Shown: positions 33,821-41,325 of the stretch, piece by piece | Numbering within the stretch: the first letter of the stretch is position 1 | Layout: every line of letters starts with the position of its first letter | NCBI RefSeq assembly: GCF_036867415.1 | Contig: NZ_JBAJHU010000014.1 | Span: forward strand, 9,196 to 73,195 | Direction: 5' to 3' | Length of the DNA stretch: 64,000 nucleotides | From: Rossellomorea sp036867415 | Lineage (GTDB): Bacteria > Bacillota > Bacilli > Bacillales > Bacillaceae_B | Made by a program: the position numbers and the translations under genes | The notes under the pieces: generated by a model | The model's database searches: none | The model's input: the letters and a program-made list of their open reading frames with translations, nothing else | Told to the model about the DNA's origin: nothing

Positions 33821-34010
33821 ATTCTCTTCCTTTCAAAAATGGGCTCTGGGTATTCACACATTTTTTATCCTTCACATAAACTATCTTATCAAATCAAACA
33901 TCAAATTTGTCACGATTACCCATAGGAGCAACCTACCCCTCTACCACTTGGAAAAAACATATAGAGGGTCTTACATGCGCCCATGGTTCATTAAAAGGAG
34001 GGAAAGATCA

Positions 34011-35012
34011 ATGAAAAAATGGACTCGATTCGTCTTCACGCTTCTCTTAACCGCAGTGATGACCATCGGTTTAGCTGCTTGCGGCAGTGGAGGGGATGAA
34101 GACCAAAAAGTACGTGTGGCCGAGGTGACACGCTCCATCTTCTATGCTCCCCAGTATGTGGCCATTGAAAAAGGATTTTTTAAAGAAGAAGGGCTGGATA
34201 TCGAACTCACCACCACCTGGGGCGGAGATAAGACGATGACGACTTTACTTTCTGACGGGGCGGACATCGCACTGGTCGGATCGGAAACATCCATTTACGT
34301 TCATGCACAGGGGTCTGATGATCCCGTCATCAACTTTGCCCAGCTGACACAGACAGACGGCACCTTCCTTGTGTCACGTGAAAAGGTAGAAAATTTCGAG
34401 TGGGATCAGCTTAAAGGCTCTACCTTCCTTGGCCAGCGGAAAGGCGGCATGCCTCAAATGGTCGGAGAATTTGTGCTTAAACAGCATGGCATCGACCCTC
34501 ATAATGATTTGAATCTGATCCAGAACATCGACTTCGCCAACATCGCCAATGCCTTTGCATCCGGTACAGGTGATTTCGTCCAATTGTTCGAACCCACCGC
34601 ATCCATCTTTGAAAAAGAAGGGAAAGGTCATATCATCGCTTCCTTTGGTACAGAATCCGGCCACGTCCCGTACACCACCTTCATGGCGAAGGACAGTTAT
34701 ATGAAAGAAAACAAGGAAGCCATCGAAAAATTCACCAAGGCTCTGTACAAAGCACAGAAATGGGTGGATGAAAATTCCCCGAAAGAGATCGCTGAAGTAA
34801 TCGAACCGTATTTCGAAGACACGGAATTAGACATCATCGAAACCGTGGTGGACCGGTATAAATCTCAAGGTTCCTTCGCAACAGATCCGATTCTGGATGT
34901 CGAAGAATGGAATAACCTGCAGAACATCATGGAAGAAGCAGGAGAACTTCCGGAGCAAATCGACCATGAAACACTTGTAAACACGTCGGTCGCTGAAAAA
35001 GTGAGTGAATAG
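34011..35012 (+). CDS. ytlA: ABC importer substrate-binding lipoprotein YtlA
   Basis: Periplasmic-type binding protein of the NMT1/SsuA family, 333 aa, anchored as a lipoprotein: MKKWTRFVFTLLLTAVMTI, then lipobox LAAC with the acylated cysteine near residue 24. The mature part begins VRVAEVTRSIFYAPQYVAIEKGFF. Relatives bind aliphatic sulfonates, nitrate-like ions or thiamine pyrimidine precursors; the ligand of YtlA is not established. The ATG at 34011 follows AAGGAGGGAAAGATC; upstream in-frame codons have no ribosome-binding site. It heads the ytlA-ytlC-ytlD operon. Confidence 0.9.
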   Translation: MKKWTRFVFTLLLTAVMTIGLAACGSGGDEDQKVRVAEVTRSIFYAPQYVAIEKGFFKEEGLDIELTTTWGGDKTMTTLLSDGADIALVGSETSIYVHAQGSDDPVINFAQLTQTDGTFLVSREKVENFEWDQLKGSTFLGQRKGGMPQMVGEFVLKQHGIDPHNDLNLIQNIDFANIANAFASGTGDFVQLFEPTASIFEKEGKGHIIASFGTESGHVPYTTFMAKDSYMKENKEAIEKFTKALYKAQKWVDENSPKEIAEVIEPYFEDTELDIIETVVDRYKSQGSFATDPILDVEEWNNLQNIMEEAGELPEQIDHETLVNTSVAEKVSE

Positions 35013-35070
35013 GTGAATGTGAGGTGCGAAGTGGGGTAATCGGTGAACCGGCGATGAGTGGTTGAGACCG

Positions 35071-35131
35071 TTACCTGGTACAATTCAACCGATTTGTGCC
35101 AGGCACAAATACCCCGTTCTGTGCCTGGCAC
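35071..35131. repeat. CCWGG palindrome array, locus C (3 units, inside the ytl operon)
   Basis: Units TTACCTGGTAC (centre 35076), GTGCCAGGCAC (35101) and GTGCCTGGCAC (35126), with exact 25-bp steps. It lies in the 211-bp spacer between ytlA and ytlC, so it must be transcribed as part of the operon messenger. Confidence 0.9.
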
Positions 35132-35167
35132 CCGAATCTATACGCTCCCGTACCGGAATCACCAAAT

Positions 35168-35190
35168 AGGGCTGACCCCGCGTCAGCCCT
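35168..35190 (+). terminator. Hairpin between ytlA and ytlC (attenuator or mRNA-end stabiliser)
   Basis: AGGGCTGAC (35168-35176) pairs with GTCAGCCCT (35182-35190) across CCCGC. Only TTCATTAAT follows, so termination would be weak. It could protect the ytlA message from 3' decay and give the binding protein higher levels than the ATPase and permease. Confidence 0.6.
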
Positions 35191-35223
35191 TCATTAATAG
35201 AGAAAGACTGGAGGCGCATTACC

Positions 35224-36000
35224 GTGAATTTTCTGTCACTGGACACGATTCATCACACTTATTTCTCACCTAAGACGGCGACAAATGCCCTTTCCAATAT
35301 TTCATTGCATGTGAATGAAGGAGAGTTCATATCCTTTATCGGGCCGAGCGGATGTGGGAAAACCACACTTCTTTCCATCATCGCCGGACTCATCAGACCG
35401 ACTGAGGGGAGCGTCTTGCTGCACGGCAAACCGGTCAGTTCTGAAAGGAACCAGATGGGATATATGCTTCAGCAGGATTATCTGTTTCCATGGAAAACGA
35501 TTGAGGAGAATATTTTCTTAGGGTTGAAGATTATGGAGAATCTAACAGAAGAGAAGAAACGTGAAGCTTCTGACCTGCTGGAGGAGTTTGGTCTGTCGGG
35601 AGTCGCAGCCTCTTATCCGAGAGAGCTGTCCGGCGGTATGCGGCAGCGGGTCGCCCTGATCCGGACGCTGATCACTGAACCGAAGATCCTGCTTTTGGAT
35701 GAGCCGTTTTCAGCACTCGATTACCAAACGAAATTAAAGCTCGAGGATCTTATTTTTTCCACGCTGAAGTCATTGAACAAAACAGCCGTGCTTGTGACCC
35801 ATGATATCGGTGAGGCCATCGCGATGAGTGACAGGATCATCCTGTTCGCTTCAAAGCCTGGCAGGGTGCATAAGATGTTTGAAGTACCTCTGGAGTTAAA
35901 GGCACTAAAGCCGTTCACCGTCCGTAATCACGCAGCATATCCGCCGTTTTTTCAAAGCATATGGAAGGAGCTTGAGAATCTTGAGTCAGCTAACCCTTAA
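35224..36000 (+). CDS. ytlC: ABC transporter ATP-binding protein YtlC
   Basis: ATPase of the nitrate/sulfonate/taurine importer group, 258 aa. Walker A is IGPSGCGKTTLL (about 39-50), the Q-loop LQQDYLFPWKT, the signature ELSGGMRQRV, Walker B ILLLDEPFSALD and the H-loop VTHDIGEA. The GTG start at 35224 follows GGAGGCGCATTACC. It overlaps the 5' end of the permease gene. Works with YtlA and YtlD at the membrane. Confidence 0.92.
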   Translation: MNFLSLDTIHHTYFSPKTATNALSNISLHVNEGEFISFIGPSGCGKTTLLSIIAGLIRPTEGSVLLHGKPVSSERNQMGYMLQQDYLFPWKTIEENIFLGLKIMENLTEEKKREASDLLEEFGLSGVAASYPRELSGGMRQRVALIRTLITEPKILLLDEPFSALDYQTKLKLEDLIFSTLKSLNKTAVLVTHDIGEAIAMSDRIILFASKPGRVHKMFEVPLELKALKPFTVRNHAAYPPFFQSIWKELENLESANP

Positions 36001-36781
36001 ACAGAAACATGCCGAGTATATTCAATCCCTGAAGAAAGAACAGCGCTGGGTGTGGTTCTATCAGGCTCTTATCTTCCTTATCTTTTTCAGCTTATGGGAA
36101 ATCTCTAGCCGCAACGGCTGGATCGATCCGCTGATTTTCAGTTCCCCTTCGAAGATCTGGGCACTTTTTTTGGATAAGGCTGCAGATGGGAGTCTCCTTG
36201 CAAATCTATCCGTGACATTGGGAGAAACGATTCTCGGTTTCATCCTTGGGACGCTGCTTGGAACTTTGTTGGCGGCCCTTCTATGGTGGTCATCTTTTCT
36301 ATCAAGGGTATTGGATCCCTATCTGGTGATCCTGAATGCGATGCCGAAAGTGGCACTCGGCCCGATCCTCATCGTCGGTCTTGGTCCGGGGTTCACTTCA
36401 ATCATTGCGATGGGTACGATCATATCCGTCATCATCACCACAATCGTCGTATACACCTCCTTTAAAGAGGTCGATCCCAACTATTTGAAAGTCATGATGA
36501 CGTTCGGGGCAAAAAGGGGTCAAATGTTCAAAGAGGTCGTCCTGCCCTCATCCTTCCCGACCATCATCTCCACTTTGAAAGTGAACGTGGGCTTGTCATG
36601 GGTGGGAGTCATTGTCGGTGAGTTCCTTGTGTCTGCAAAGGGACTCGGTTACATGATCATCTACGGGTTCCAGGTCTTCAATTTCACCCTGGTCATGCTG
36701 TCCCTGCTTGTGATCGCCGTATTTGCCACAATTATGTATAAAGTAGTCGAGCAGCTTGAAAAGAAGTGGATCAAGTCATAA
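35981..36781 (+). CDS. ytlD: ABC transporter permease YtlD
   Basis: Membrane permease of the SsuC/TauC type, about 266 aa, with six helices. The EAA-loop that contacts the ATPase is FKEVDPNYLKVMMTFGAKRGQMFKEVVLP. I choose the TTG at 35981 (MSQLTLKQKHAEY), 10 bases after AAGGAG; the in-frame TTG at 35972 is too close to that site. It overlaps ytlC by 20 bp and its 3' end overlaps the convergent ytkD by 11 bp, with no terminator between. Confidence 0.88.
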   Translation: MSQLTLKQKHAEYIQSLKKEQRWVWFYQALIFLIFFSLWEISSRNGWIDPLIFSSPSKIWALFLDKAADGSLLANLSVTLGETILGFILGTLLGTLLAALLWWSSFLSRVLDPYLVILNAMPKVALGPILIVGLGPGFTSIIAMGTIISVIITTIVVYTSFKEVDPNYLKVMMTFGAKRGQMFKEVVLPSSFPTIISTLKVNVGLSWVGVIVGEFLVSAKGLGYMIIYGFQVFNFTLVMLSLLVIAVFATIMYKVVEQLEKKWIKS

Positions 36782-37235
36782 GCTTCAAGTGTTTAAGAGC
36801 CAATTCCACCACTTTATCCTTCATGATAAAACTGAATTCAGGGTGTGTCTGCATATCGGCCGGCTCACCCTCCCACAGTTTGCATCCATCGGTTTCCAAA
36901 TAATCCTCTTTCATTACCAGTTCTTCCGCTTCTGCAAAGAAAATCGTCTTCACGAAAGGCGGTCGATCATACACTTTATATTCCCCCACAAAAATAGGAT
37001 TTTTGATTACTCCCCCTGTTTCTTCAAAGGTTTCGCGGATAGCCGTTTCCTCAAGCGATTCCCCTGTTTCACGCTTGCCGCCCGGGAATTCTAGACCGCG
37101 TTTTTTATGCTGCGTCAATAACCATTTATTTTTATAACGGCAAATGACCAATACGTGATGTGATTCTTGCTGAAAAGATTTTTTCTTAAATCCCAGCTCC
37201 ACCTTCAAGCCGTTCGCATCGATAAATTGTTCCAT
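36771..37235 (-). CDS. ytkD: Nudix hydrolase YtkD (8-oxo-dGTPase type)
   Basis: Nucleotide-pool sanitising Nudix hydrolase, 154 aa. The Nudix box is GGKRETGESLEETAIRETFEETGG, with all catalytic glutamates. FVGEYKVYDRPPFVKTIFFAE is typical of the B. subtilis YtkD group, which hydrolyses 8-oxo-dGTP and other nucleoside triphosphates and is expressed in sporulation and stress. The ATG at 37235 follows AGAGTGGGGTG. It ends inside the 3' end of the convergent ytlD gene. Confidence 0.88.
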   Translation of the reverse strand: MEQFIDANGLKVELGFKKKSFQQESHHVLVICRYKNKWLLTQHKKRGLEFPGGKRETGESLEETAIRETFEETGGVIKNPIFVGEYKVYDRPPFVKTIFFAEAEELVMKEDYLETDGCKLWEGEPADMQTHPEFSFIMKDKVVELALKHLKLMT

Positions 37236-37267
37236 CTAATTCACCCCACTCTTATCTAATCACAAAT

Positions 37268-37311
37268 AAAAAGCATTGGTCCACCGATAAATTCGGAACC
37301 AACACTTTTAT
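37268..37311 (-). terminator. Terminator downstream of the gene at 37314
   Basis: On the minus strand AAGTGTTGGTTCCG pairs imperfectly with CGGTGGACCAATGCTT (G-U pairs and one bulge), then TTTTTATTTG. It lies 3 bp after the stop codon and upstream of ytkD. Confidence 0.72.
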
Positions 37312-37313
37312 TT

Positions 37314-37649
37314 TCAGCGGGGAGATTGATCGTCCAGGATTCCCATGCTTTCAATATGCTTTTTAGCATCCTCATCCCCGAGTTCATGGATCATGGCATA
37401 CACCTGGTGAAGATTTTCATCGTACGCATCATTCTCGCGATCAAAGTGATACTGAACATATGGAACATGTGAACGGTAGAAGTTTTGCCAATCGATCGAA
37501 TGGCTGGAATCAAAGATCTCCCTCAACTTTGTGATTTCTTCGTCCGTAGCCGAAACCTTAAAATTCCATGGTGAATCCGTCGAACTTCTTGAAATCTCAC
37601 CTTGAGCTATTTCAATATAATAATCATGACGTTCGTCCAAGCTTTCCAC
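37314..37649 (-). CDS. Conserved Bacillus protein of unknown function
   Basis: A 111-residue soluble acidic protein. It begins MESLDERHDYYIEIAQGEIS and contains SPWNFKVSATDEEITKLREIF, RSHVPYVQYHFDRENDAYDE and LGDEDAKKHIESMGIL. I recognise this as a conserved Bacillus family sometimes labelled 'hydrolase' without evidence; there is no catalytic motif I can point to. The ATG at 37649 follows AAAGGGGTGGAAAGC. Monocistronic, with a terminator after it. Confidence 0.72.
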   Translation of the reverse strand: MESLDERHDYYIEIAQGEISRSSTDSPWNFKVSATDEEITKLREIFDSSHSIDWQNFYRSHVPYVQYHFDRENDAYDENLHQVYAMIHELGDEDAKKHIESMGILDDQSPR

Positions 37650-38010
37650 CCCTTTGTTTTACTTATCCTTCTTTTTCCTCAATTCAACGAATTCTATTCA
37701 TGTTGAAATTGTCTCCTTTCAACACATTCCTACATATTGGTTGCAGCCGGGGGTGGTCAATTATTGAAGGACCTCACGGTGTAAGGAAAGCGAGTATGTG
37801 GAGGCAAATCTCCAATCCTTTTTAACAAAGCGAAAATAATTGGCACTCTCACGCATAAAGTCTCTATTCTTTAGTATAGTATCAATAAGAAAGACAATTG
37901 ATTTTATAAGCAAAAATGCTTATGATGATAAATTTCGGGTATATACAAAATAAATTGTAGAGTAATTCGATCCTAATTCTGTTAAAATTGATAAAAGGGA
38001 GGTGAAGTGC
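37650..38010. other. Intergenic region before the DUF6154-like gene
   Basis: About 360 bp between divergent genes. An open frame at 37699-37824 (+) encodes about 41 residues (ends VRKASMWRQISNPF) but has no ribosome-binding site. A GGAG-GCAAAT-CTCC hairpin is near 37800. Otherwise AT-rich promoter sequence. Confidence 0.35.
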
Positions 38011-38256
38011 ATGAAGTTGATTGAAGAAATTTATGAAATGTACCGAGGCAGGATCAAAGGTACAGATGAAGACTTAGACCTCATTGCCCTTACGATTTTA
38101 GAAGATACTTCCAGGAATGAAATCATTGAATTGATTCAAGAAATGGAAACAGAAGAACTGGAATATTTCCTTCGACTATACATATTTGAGACGTTAAAAG
38201 AAAAATGGTCCAATAGTGAAGAACGGGTGCGATTGGAACGTAAAAGTCTTCACTGA
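38011..38256 (+). CDS. Small acidic helical protein (DUF6154-like)
   Basis: An 81-residue protein, all-helical and rich in glutamate: MKLIEEIYEMYRGRIKGTDED, then IALTILEDTSRNEIIELIQEME and YFLRLYIFETLKEKW. The layout resembles the DUF6154 family of Bacillaceae; this is from memory of the pattern. Function is unknown. The ATG at 38011 follows GGGAGGTGAAGTGC; the in-frame GTG at 38002 is part of that site. A terminator follows 28 bp after the stop. Confidence 0.7.
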   Translation: MKLIEEIYEMYRGRIKGTDEDLDLIALTILEDTSRNEIIELIQEMETEELEYFLRLYIFETLKEKWSNSEERVRLERKSLH

Positions 38257-38283
38257 TTTTTCGAAAATCCATAGAATAAATGA

Positions 38284-38316
38284 AGCCTTAAACAGAAGTC
38301 TGTTTAAGGCTGTTTT
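38284..38316. terminator. Bidirectional terminator
   Basis: GCCTTAAACA (38285-38294) pairs with TGTTTAAGGC (38301-38310). T-rich flank on the plus strand; also lies just after the stop of the minus-strand YjfB-like gene. Confidence 0.8.
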
Positions 38317-38317
38317 C

Positions 38318-38500
38318 TTACCCTTTCACGTCAACATTGAGTCCCTTGCTTGGATGCGGTGCAGCATTTGCGGAATGCATATCTTGAAGCATGACTGTCA
38401 CATGAGCAGCCTGGGTGGACATATGACTCTTCAATAGATTCATACTGAGCGTCCGCTGAAGCTCAGCTACCTGTTTCCCCATAATGGAGGATACGTTCAT
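38318..38500 (-). CDS. YjfB-family putative motility protein
   Basis: A 60-residue protein of the YjfB family (PF14070). The pattern MNVSSIMGKQVAELQRTLS, NLLKSHMSTQAAHVTVMLQDM and APHPSKGLNVDVKG is typical. The family is labelled 'putative motility protein' because members are co-regulated with flagellar genes; the role is unproven. The ATG at 38500 follows GGGAGGAATTTC. An open frame from 38551 would extend it without a ribosome-binding site. Confidence 0.78.
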   Translation of the reverse strand: MNVSSIMGKQVAELQRTLSMNLLKSHMSTQAAHVTVMLQDMHSANAAPHPSKGLNVDVKG

Positions 38501-38683
38501 TGAAATTCCTCCCCCTCTCCCTGTTTCTTTCATCATACCAAAATCATCCAAGGTTGAGACTTACAATTTCCTAAATAAGAGGAGGTCTTTTCTCCTATAT
38601 AGTGCATTCAACAAATTGTGCGATTTTTGAACTGACAATTCTTTTTTCTGTGATAGAATAGGAAGAAAAAAGGAGGTTGAACT

Positions 38684-38869
38684 GTGTCATTAACTCTTGT
38701 AATGATCATCGCTGTCGCGATATGCATTCTCGTGATATTTGTTAGTGCCTTGACAACATCCAAAGCATATACGACAGTTAAACACACTGTCGATCCGCTC
38801 GAAAATAATCCGCATCTACAGAATATGGGAGAAAACAAGCATAATTCTGATGAGGAAACAAAGCAATAG
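38684..38869 (+). CDS. ytzI: YtzI-type short membrane protein
   Basis: A 61-residue protein with one N-terminal membrane helix (MIIAVAICILVIFVSALT) followed by SKAYTTVKHTVDPLENNPHL and a hydrophilic tail. This is the YtzI pattern. The function is unknown. The GTG start at 38684 follows GGAGGTTGAACT. In B. subtilis ytzI is also beside luxS. A terminator follows. Confidence 0.78.
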   Translation: MSLTLVMIIAVAICILVIFVSALTTSKAYTTVKHTVDPLENNPHLQNMGENKHNSDEETKQ

Positions 38870-38882
38870 GAATCATAAATTG

Positions 38883-38912
38883 AAAACCGGGTGGAAATGA
38901 ACCCGGTTTTTT
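38883..38912 (+). terminator. Terminator of ytzI
   Basis: AAAACCGGGT pairs with ACCCGGTTTT, then TTGTTC, 14 bp after the stop codon. Confidence 0.82.
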
Positions 38913-38934
38913 GTTCATTATCCGGGCTCATAGA

Positions 38935-38970
38935 AAATCCACCGGCTCACTTAAGTGACCGGTGGATTTA
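38935..38970 (-). terminator. Terminator of luxS
   Basis: ATCCACCGGTCAC on the minus strand pairs with GTGAGCCGGTGGAT, 9 bp after the luxS stop codon, followed by a short T-rich stretch. Confidence 0.75.
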
Positions 38971-38978
38971 TATAAATA

Positions 38979-39452
38979 TTAAGCAAATACCTGCTTTAAG
39001 TCTTCTTTACTCTGGCTCAGCCAGTACTTCATTAATTTCTTTGCACCTTCTAAATCATGAAGTTTTGCCTGGCCGCACTGTTTCTCGTTGGCTGCCGGGA
39101 TTTCTTCAATTTCGACTGCTTCTTTCATCGTCGCTTCGAGCAGGTCGATAATTTCCTCCACTGCAGGTTCACCGCTGACGACCAGATAATAGCCGGTCTG
39201 GCATCCCATCGGAGAAATATCAATGATATCAAAGTGTTCATAAGGCTCTGCATATTTACGGATTGTAAACGCAAGTAAATGTTCAAGCGTGTGAATCGAG
39301 TCAGGCTTCATTGCCTGCTTGTTTGGCTGACTGAAACGGATATCGAATTTATTGACAAGGCCGTCACTTCCTACCTTATGCACTCCACAATGTCTTACAT
39401 ACGGCGCTTTTACCGCATTATGATCTAATTCAAAGCTTTCTACTGATGGCAT
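38979..39452 (-). CDS. luxS: S-ribosylhomocysteine lyase
   Basis: Metalloenzyme that splits S-ribosylhomocysteine into homocysteine and the AI-2 precursor, recycling the product of SAM-dependent methylation. 157 aa, the usual length. Metal ligands are in HTLEHLLAF (the HxxEH motif) and the later GCQTGYYL segment holds the active cysteine; RFSQPNKQAM is a signature. The ATG at 39452 follows ATGGGAGTGATT. A TTGATG/TATACT promoter pair lies upstream. Single gene with its own terminator. Confidence 0.97.
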   Translation of the reverse strand: MPSVESFELDHNAVKAPYVRHCGVHKVGSDGLVNKFDIRFSQPNKQAMKPDSIHTLEHLLAFTIRKYAEPYEHFDIIDISPMGCQTGYYLVVSGEPAVEEIIDLLEATMKEAVEIEEIPAANEKQCGQAKLHDLEGAKKLMKYWLSQSKEDLKQVFA

Positions 39453-39678
39453 TCATAATCACTCCCATTAGTTTCTGATACTAGTATAACGTAAATTCAT
39501 AGTAATTTCATCAACTTAATCTGCTTTAAGTGAAATTTATAATTTCCCTTTTCCTCAACCTTCGCCATAGAGGCAGACGAACCCTCTTTACAATTTCATT
39601 TCATTTCCAGATCCGTCTCCTTTCATGGAAAGTACGATTTTGATATAGTAAGAAGAAAAGACTCTAGGAGATCATTGA

Positions 39679-39924
39679 ATGAAACGCGCATTACTTTTAC
39701 TGTTTCGATTTTATCAAATCGTGATTTCGCCGATAAAACCTCCGACATGTCGATTCTACCCCACCTGTTCACATTACGGCATGCAGGCAGTCGGCAGATT
39801 CGGCGCACTGCGCGGAGGATTCCTGACGATTAAGCGAATTCTCAAATGTCACCCATTCCACCCCGGCGGGATCGATCATGTACCGGAAGAGTGGCCGTCT
39901 AAGAAGAGGGAAAACATAGACTAA
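39679..39924 (+). CDS. yidD: Membrane protein insertion efficiency factor YidD
   Basis: An 81-residue YidD-family protein (B. subtilis YtjA). It assists YidC/Oxa-type membrane insertion. Conserved features are the N-terminal amphipathic helix LLLLFRFYQIVISPIKPPTCRF, then YPTCSHYGMQAVGRFG with paired cysteines and RILKCHPFHPGGIDHVP. The ATG at 39679 follows TAGGAGATCATTGA. Stands alone, divergent from luxS. Confidence 0.93.
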   Translation: MKRALLLLFRFYQIVISPIKPPTCRFYPTCSHYGMQAVGRFGALRGGFLTIKRILKCHPFHPGGIDHVPEEWPSKKRENID

Positions 39925-39954
39925 TTCTCATTTTACGGGAGTTGGTCTTTTTAT
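39919..39954 (+). terminator. Terminator of yidD
   Basis: GACTAATTCTC pairs with GGGAGTTGGTC (several G-U pairs) and is followed by TTTTTATT. It includes the yidD stop codon. Confidence 0.72.
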
Positions 39955-40019
39955 TGTGTACGCGTCTTAAACTTTTGTCTTGCTTATTGCGCTCCAGGAT
40001 AGTAAAATAACCATTGTGC

Positions 40020-40041
40020 TAAATCGTAATCATTACAATTT
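40020..40041. promoter_or_regulatory. Zur box upstream of the zinc-binding lipoprotein
   Basis: TAAATCGTAATCATTACAAT, followed by TT, closely matches the Bacillus Zur operator (AAATCGTAATNATTACGATTT), with one mismatch in the right half. It lies 34 bp upstream of the start codon, so the gene should be expressed under zinc limitation. Confidence 0.9.
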
Positions 40042-40074
40042 GTTATTTTCACAACAATTAAAGGAGGATTCCTC

Positions 40075-41019
40075 TTGAACTATATTCGGAAAAGCTGGTT
40101 TTTATTAATCGTTCTATTCCTGTCGGCTTGCGGGGCCGCTTCCGATGAGAAGAGAGAAAAGGACGGTAAACTCGATGTGTATACAACTGTATATCCAATC
40201 GAGGATTTCACAAAGAAAATCGGCGGGGAGCATGTCGACGTTCACAGCATTTACCCGCCGGGTGCCGATGAGCATACCTTTGAGCCATCACAAAAAGATA
40301 TGATCAAGATGGCGGATGGAGATGCGTTCTTTTATGTCGGGATGGGTCTTGAAGGGTTTGTCGAGAAGTCCAAATCCATTCTGAAAAATGAGGATGTTAA
40401 AGTGGTGCCAGTAAGCGAAGGCATTGAAGTTGAACATGAGGAAGATGGTCATGATGATGAGGAGGAGCATGCAGAAGACGGGCACGGACATCAACATGAG
40501 ACCGATCCGCATATTTGGCTGAATCCCGAATACTCCAAACATATGGCAGAAGTAATCGCGGAAACCTTATCGGAAGAAATGCCGGAACATAAAGAAGAAT
40601 TCCAATCGAATCTGAAAGATTTAACCGGTGAACTCGATGCACTGGATGCTGAATTCAAGCAAATGGCAGAATCCGCACCGCATAAAACCTTCTATGTTTC
40701 ACACGCTGCATACAGCTATTGGGAAGAGCGATACGGCTTACATCAGGAAGCCATCGCAGGATTGAACACATCGGATGAACCATCACAGCAGGAATTGAAA
40801 AAAATCATCGATCAAGCGAAAAAGGACGATGTTCAATACATTCTGTTTGAGCAAAATGTCTCCTCCCGTCTGACGGAAGTCGTCCAAAAGGAACTGGGGG
40901 CTGAATCCCTCAATCTTCATAATTTATCTGTTCTGACTGAAAAAGACCGGGATGAAAATGAAGATTATTTCTCATTGATGAGGCAGAATATCGTCACATT
41001 GGAAAAGGCGCTGCAATAG
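40075..41019 (+). CDS. znuA: Zinc ABC transporter substrate-binding lipoprotein
   Basis: Cluster A-I metal-binding protein (ZnuA/AdcA/YcdH type), 314 aa. Lipobox LSAC near residue 19. A histidine/acidic loop, EHEEDGHDDEEEHAEDGHGH, lies between the first metal-ligand segment and HETDPHIWLNPEYSKHMA; other ligands are in DEHTFEP and FYVSHAAYSYWEERYGL. This loop points to zinc rather than manganese. The TTG start at 40075 follows AAAGGAGGATTCCTC. No permease or ATPase gene is adjacent, so it probably works with a ZnuBC pair elsewhere. Confidence 0.9.
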   Translation: MNYIRKSWFLLIVLFLSACGAASDEKREKDGKLDVYTTVYPIEDFTKKIGGEHVDVHSIYPPGADEHTFEPSQKDMIKMADGDAFFYVGMGLEGFVEKSKSILKNEDVKVVPVSEGIEVEHEEDGHDDEEEHAEDGHGHQHETDPHIWLNPEYSKHMAEVIAETLSEEMPEHKEEFQSNLKDLTGELDALDAEFKQMAESAPHKTFYVSHAAYSYWEERYGLHQEAIAGLNTSDEPSQQELKKIIDQAKKDDVQYILFEQNVSSRLTEVVQKELGAESLNLHNLSVLTEKDRDENEDYFSLMRQNIVTLEKALQ

Positions 41020-41033
41020 CAGCGGTGAGCATC

Positions 41034-41066
41034 ACTCTTTTTATGTAGTGGTGCTTTTTTGTGTTT
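41034..41066 (+). terminator. Terminator of the zinc-binding lipoprotein gene
   Basis: AGCATCACT pairs with AGTGGTGCT across a TTTTTATGT loop, followed by TTTTTGTG. Confidence 0.75.
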
Positions 41067-41093
41067 TTGTGTGGCTGTGTGATGTGAATTGAT

Positions 41094-41203
41094 GTACCAG
41101 GTACAATTTTCGTTTATTGTACCTGGTACATTTCAAACTCTATGTACCTGGTACAATCACTTTGATTTGTTCCTGGCACATTCACACCTTTTGTTCCTGG
41201 CAA
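41094..41203. repeat. CCWGG palindrome array, locus D (5 units, 25-bp phase)
   Basis: Units at centres 41099 (GTACCAGGTAC), 41124 (GTACCTGGTAC), 41149 (GTACCTGGTAC), 41174 (GTTCCTGGCAC) and 41198 (GTTCCTGGCAA); steps 25, 25, 25 and 24 bp. The left units are of the GTA/TAC type and the right ones are transitional. It lies in the 306-bp gene-free spacer 41020-41325, between the zinc lipoprotein terminator and ythA. The largest array of the family in this window. Confidence 0.92.
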
Positions 41204-41325
41204 AAAGAAACAAACTACCAGTATCCTCTAAGCCATAACATCAAGTCCCCCTCCATTCCCATGCATATTATTTTCCATTAAGTGGACAATAAGGAAAGCG
41301 AATGATATGTAAGGGAGAATTTGAA

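Noticed and set aside
33935..33968. Thiamine riboswitch upstream of ytlA, since the binding protein resembles NMT1/THI5 proteins
   Set aside because: Only a CCCTCT/AGAGGG hairpin is present; the conserved CTGAGA and ACCTGA elements of a TPP aptamer are missing.
37699..37824. 41-residue plus-strand frame ending VRKASMWRQISNPF
   Set aside because: Interesting sequence but no ribosome-binding site and no neighbour support; left as unproven.
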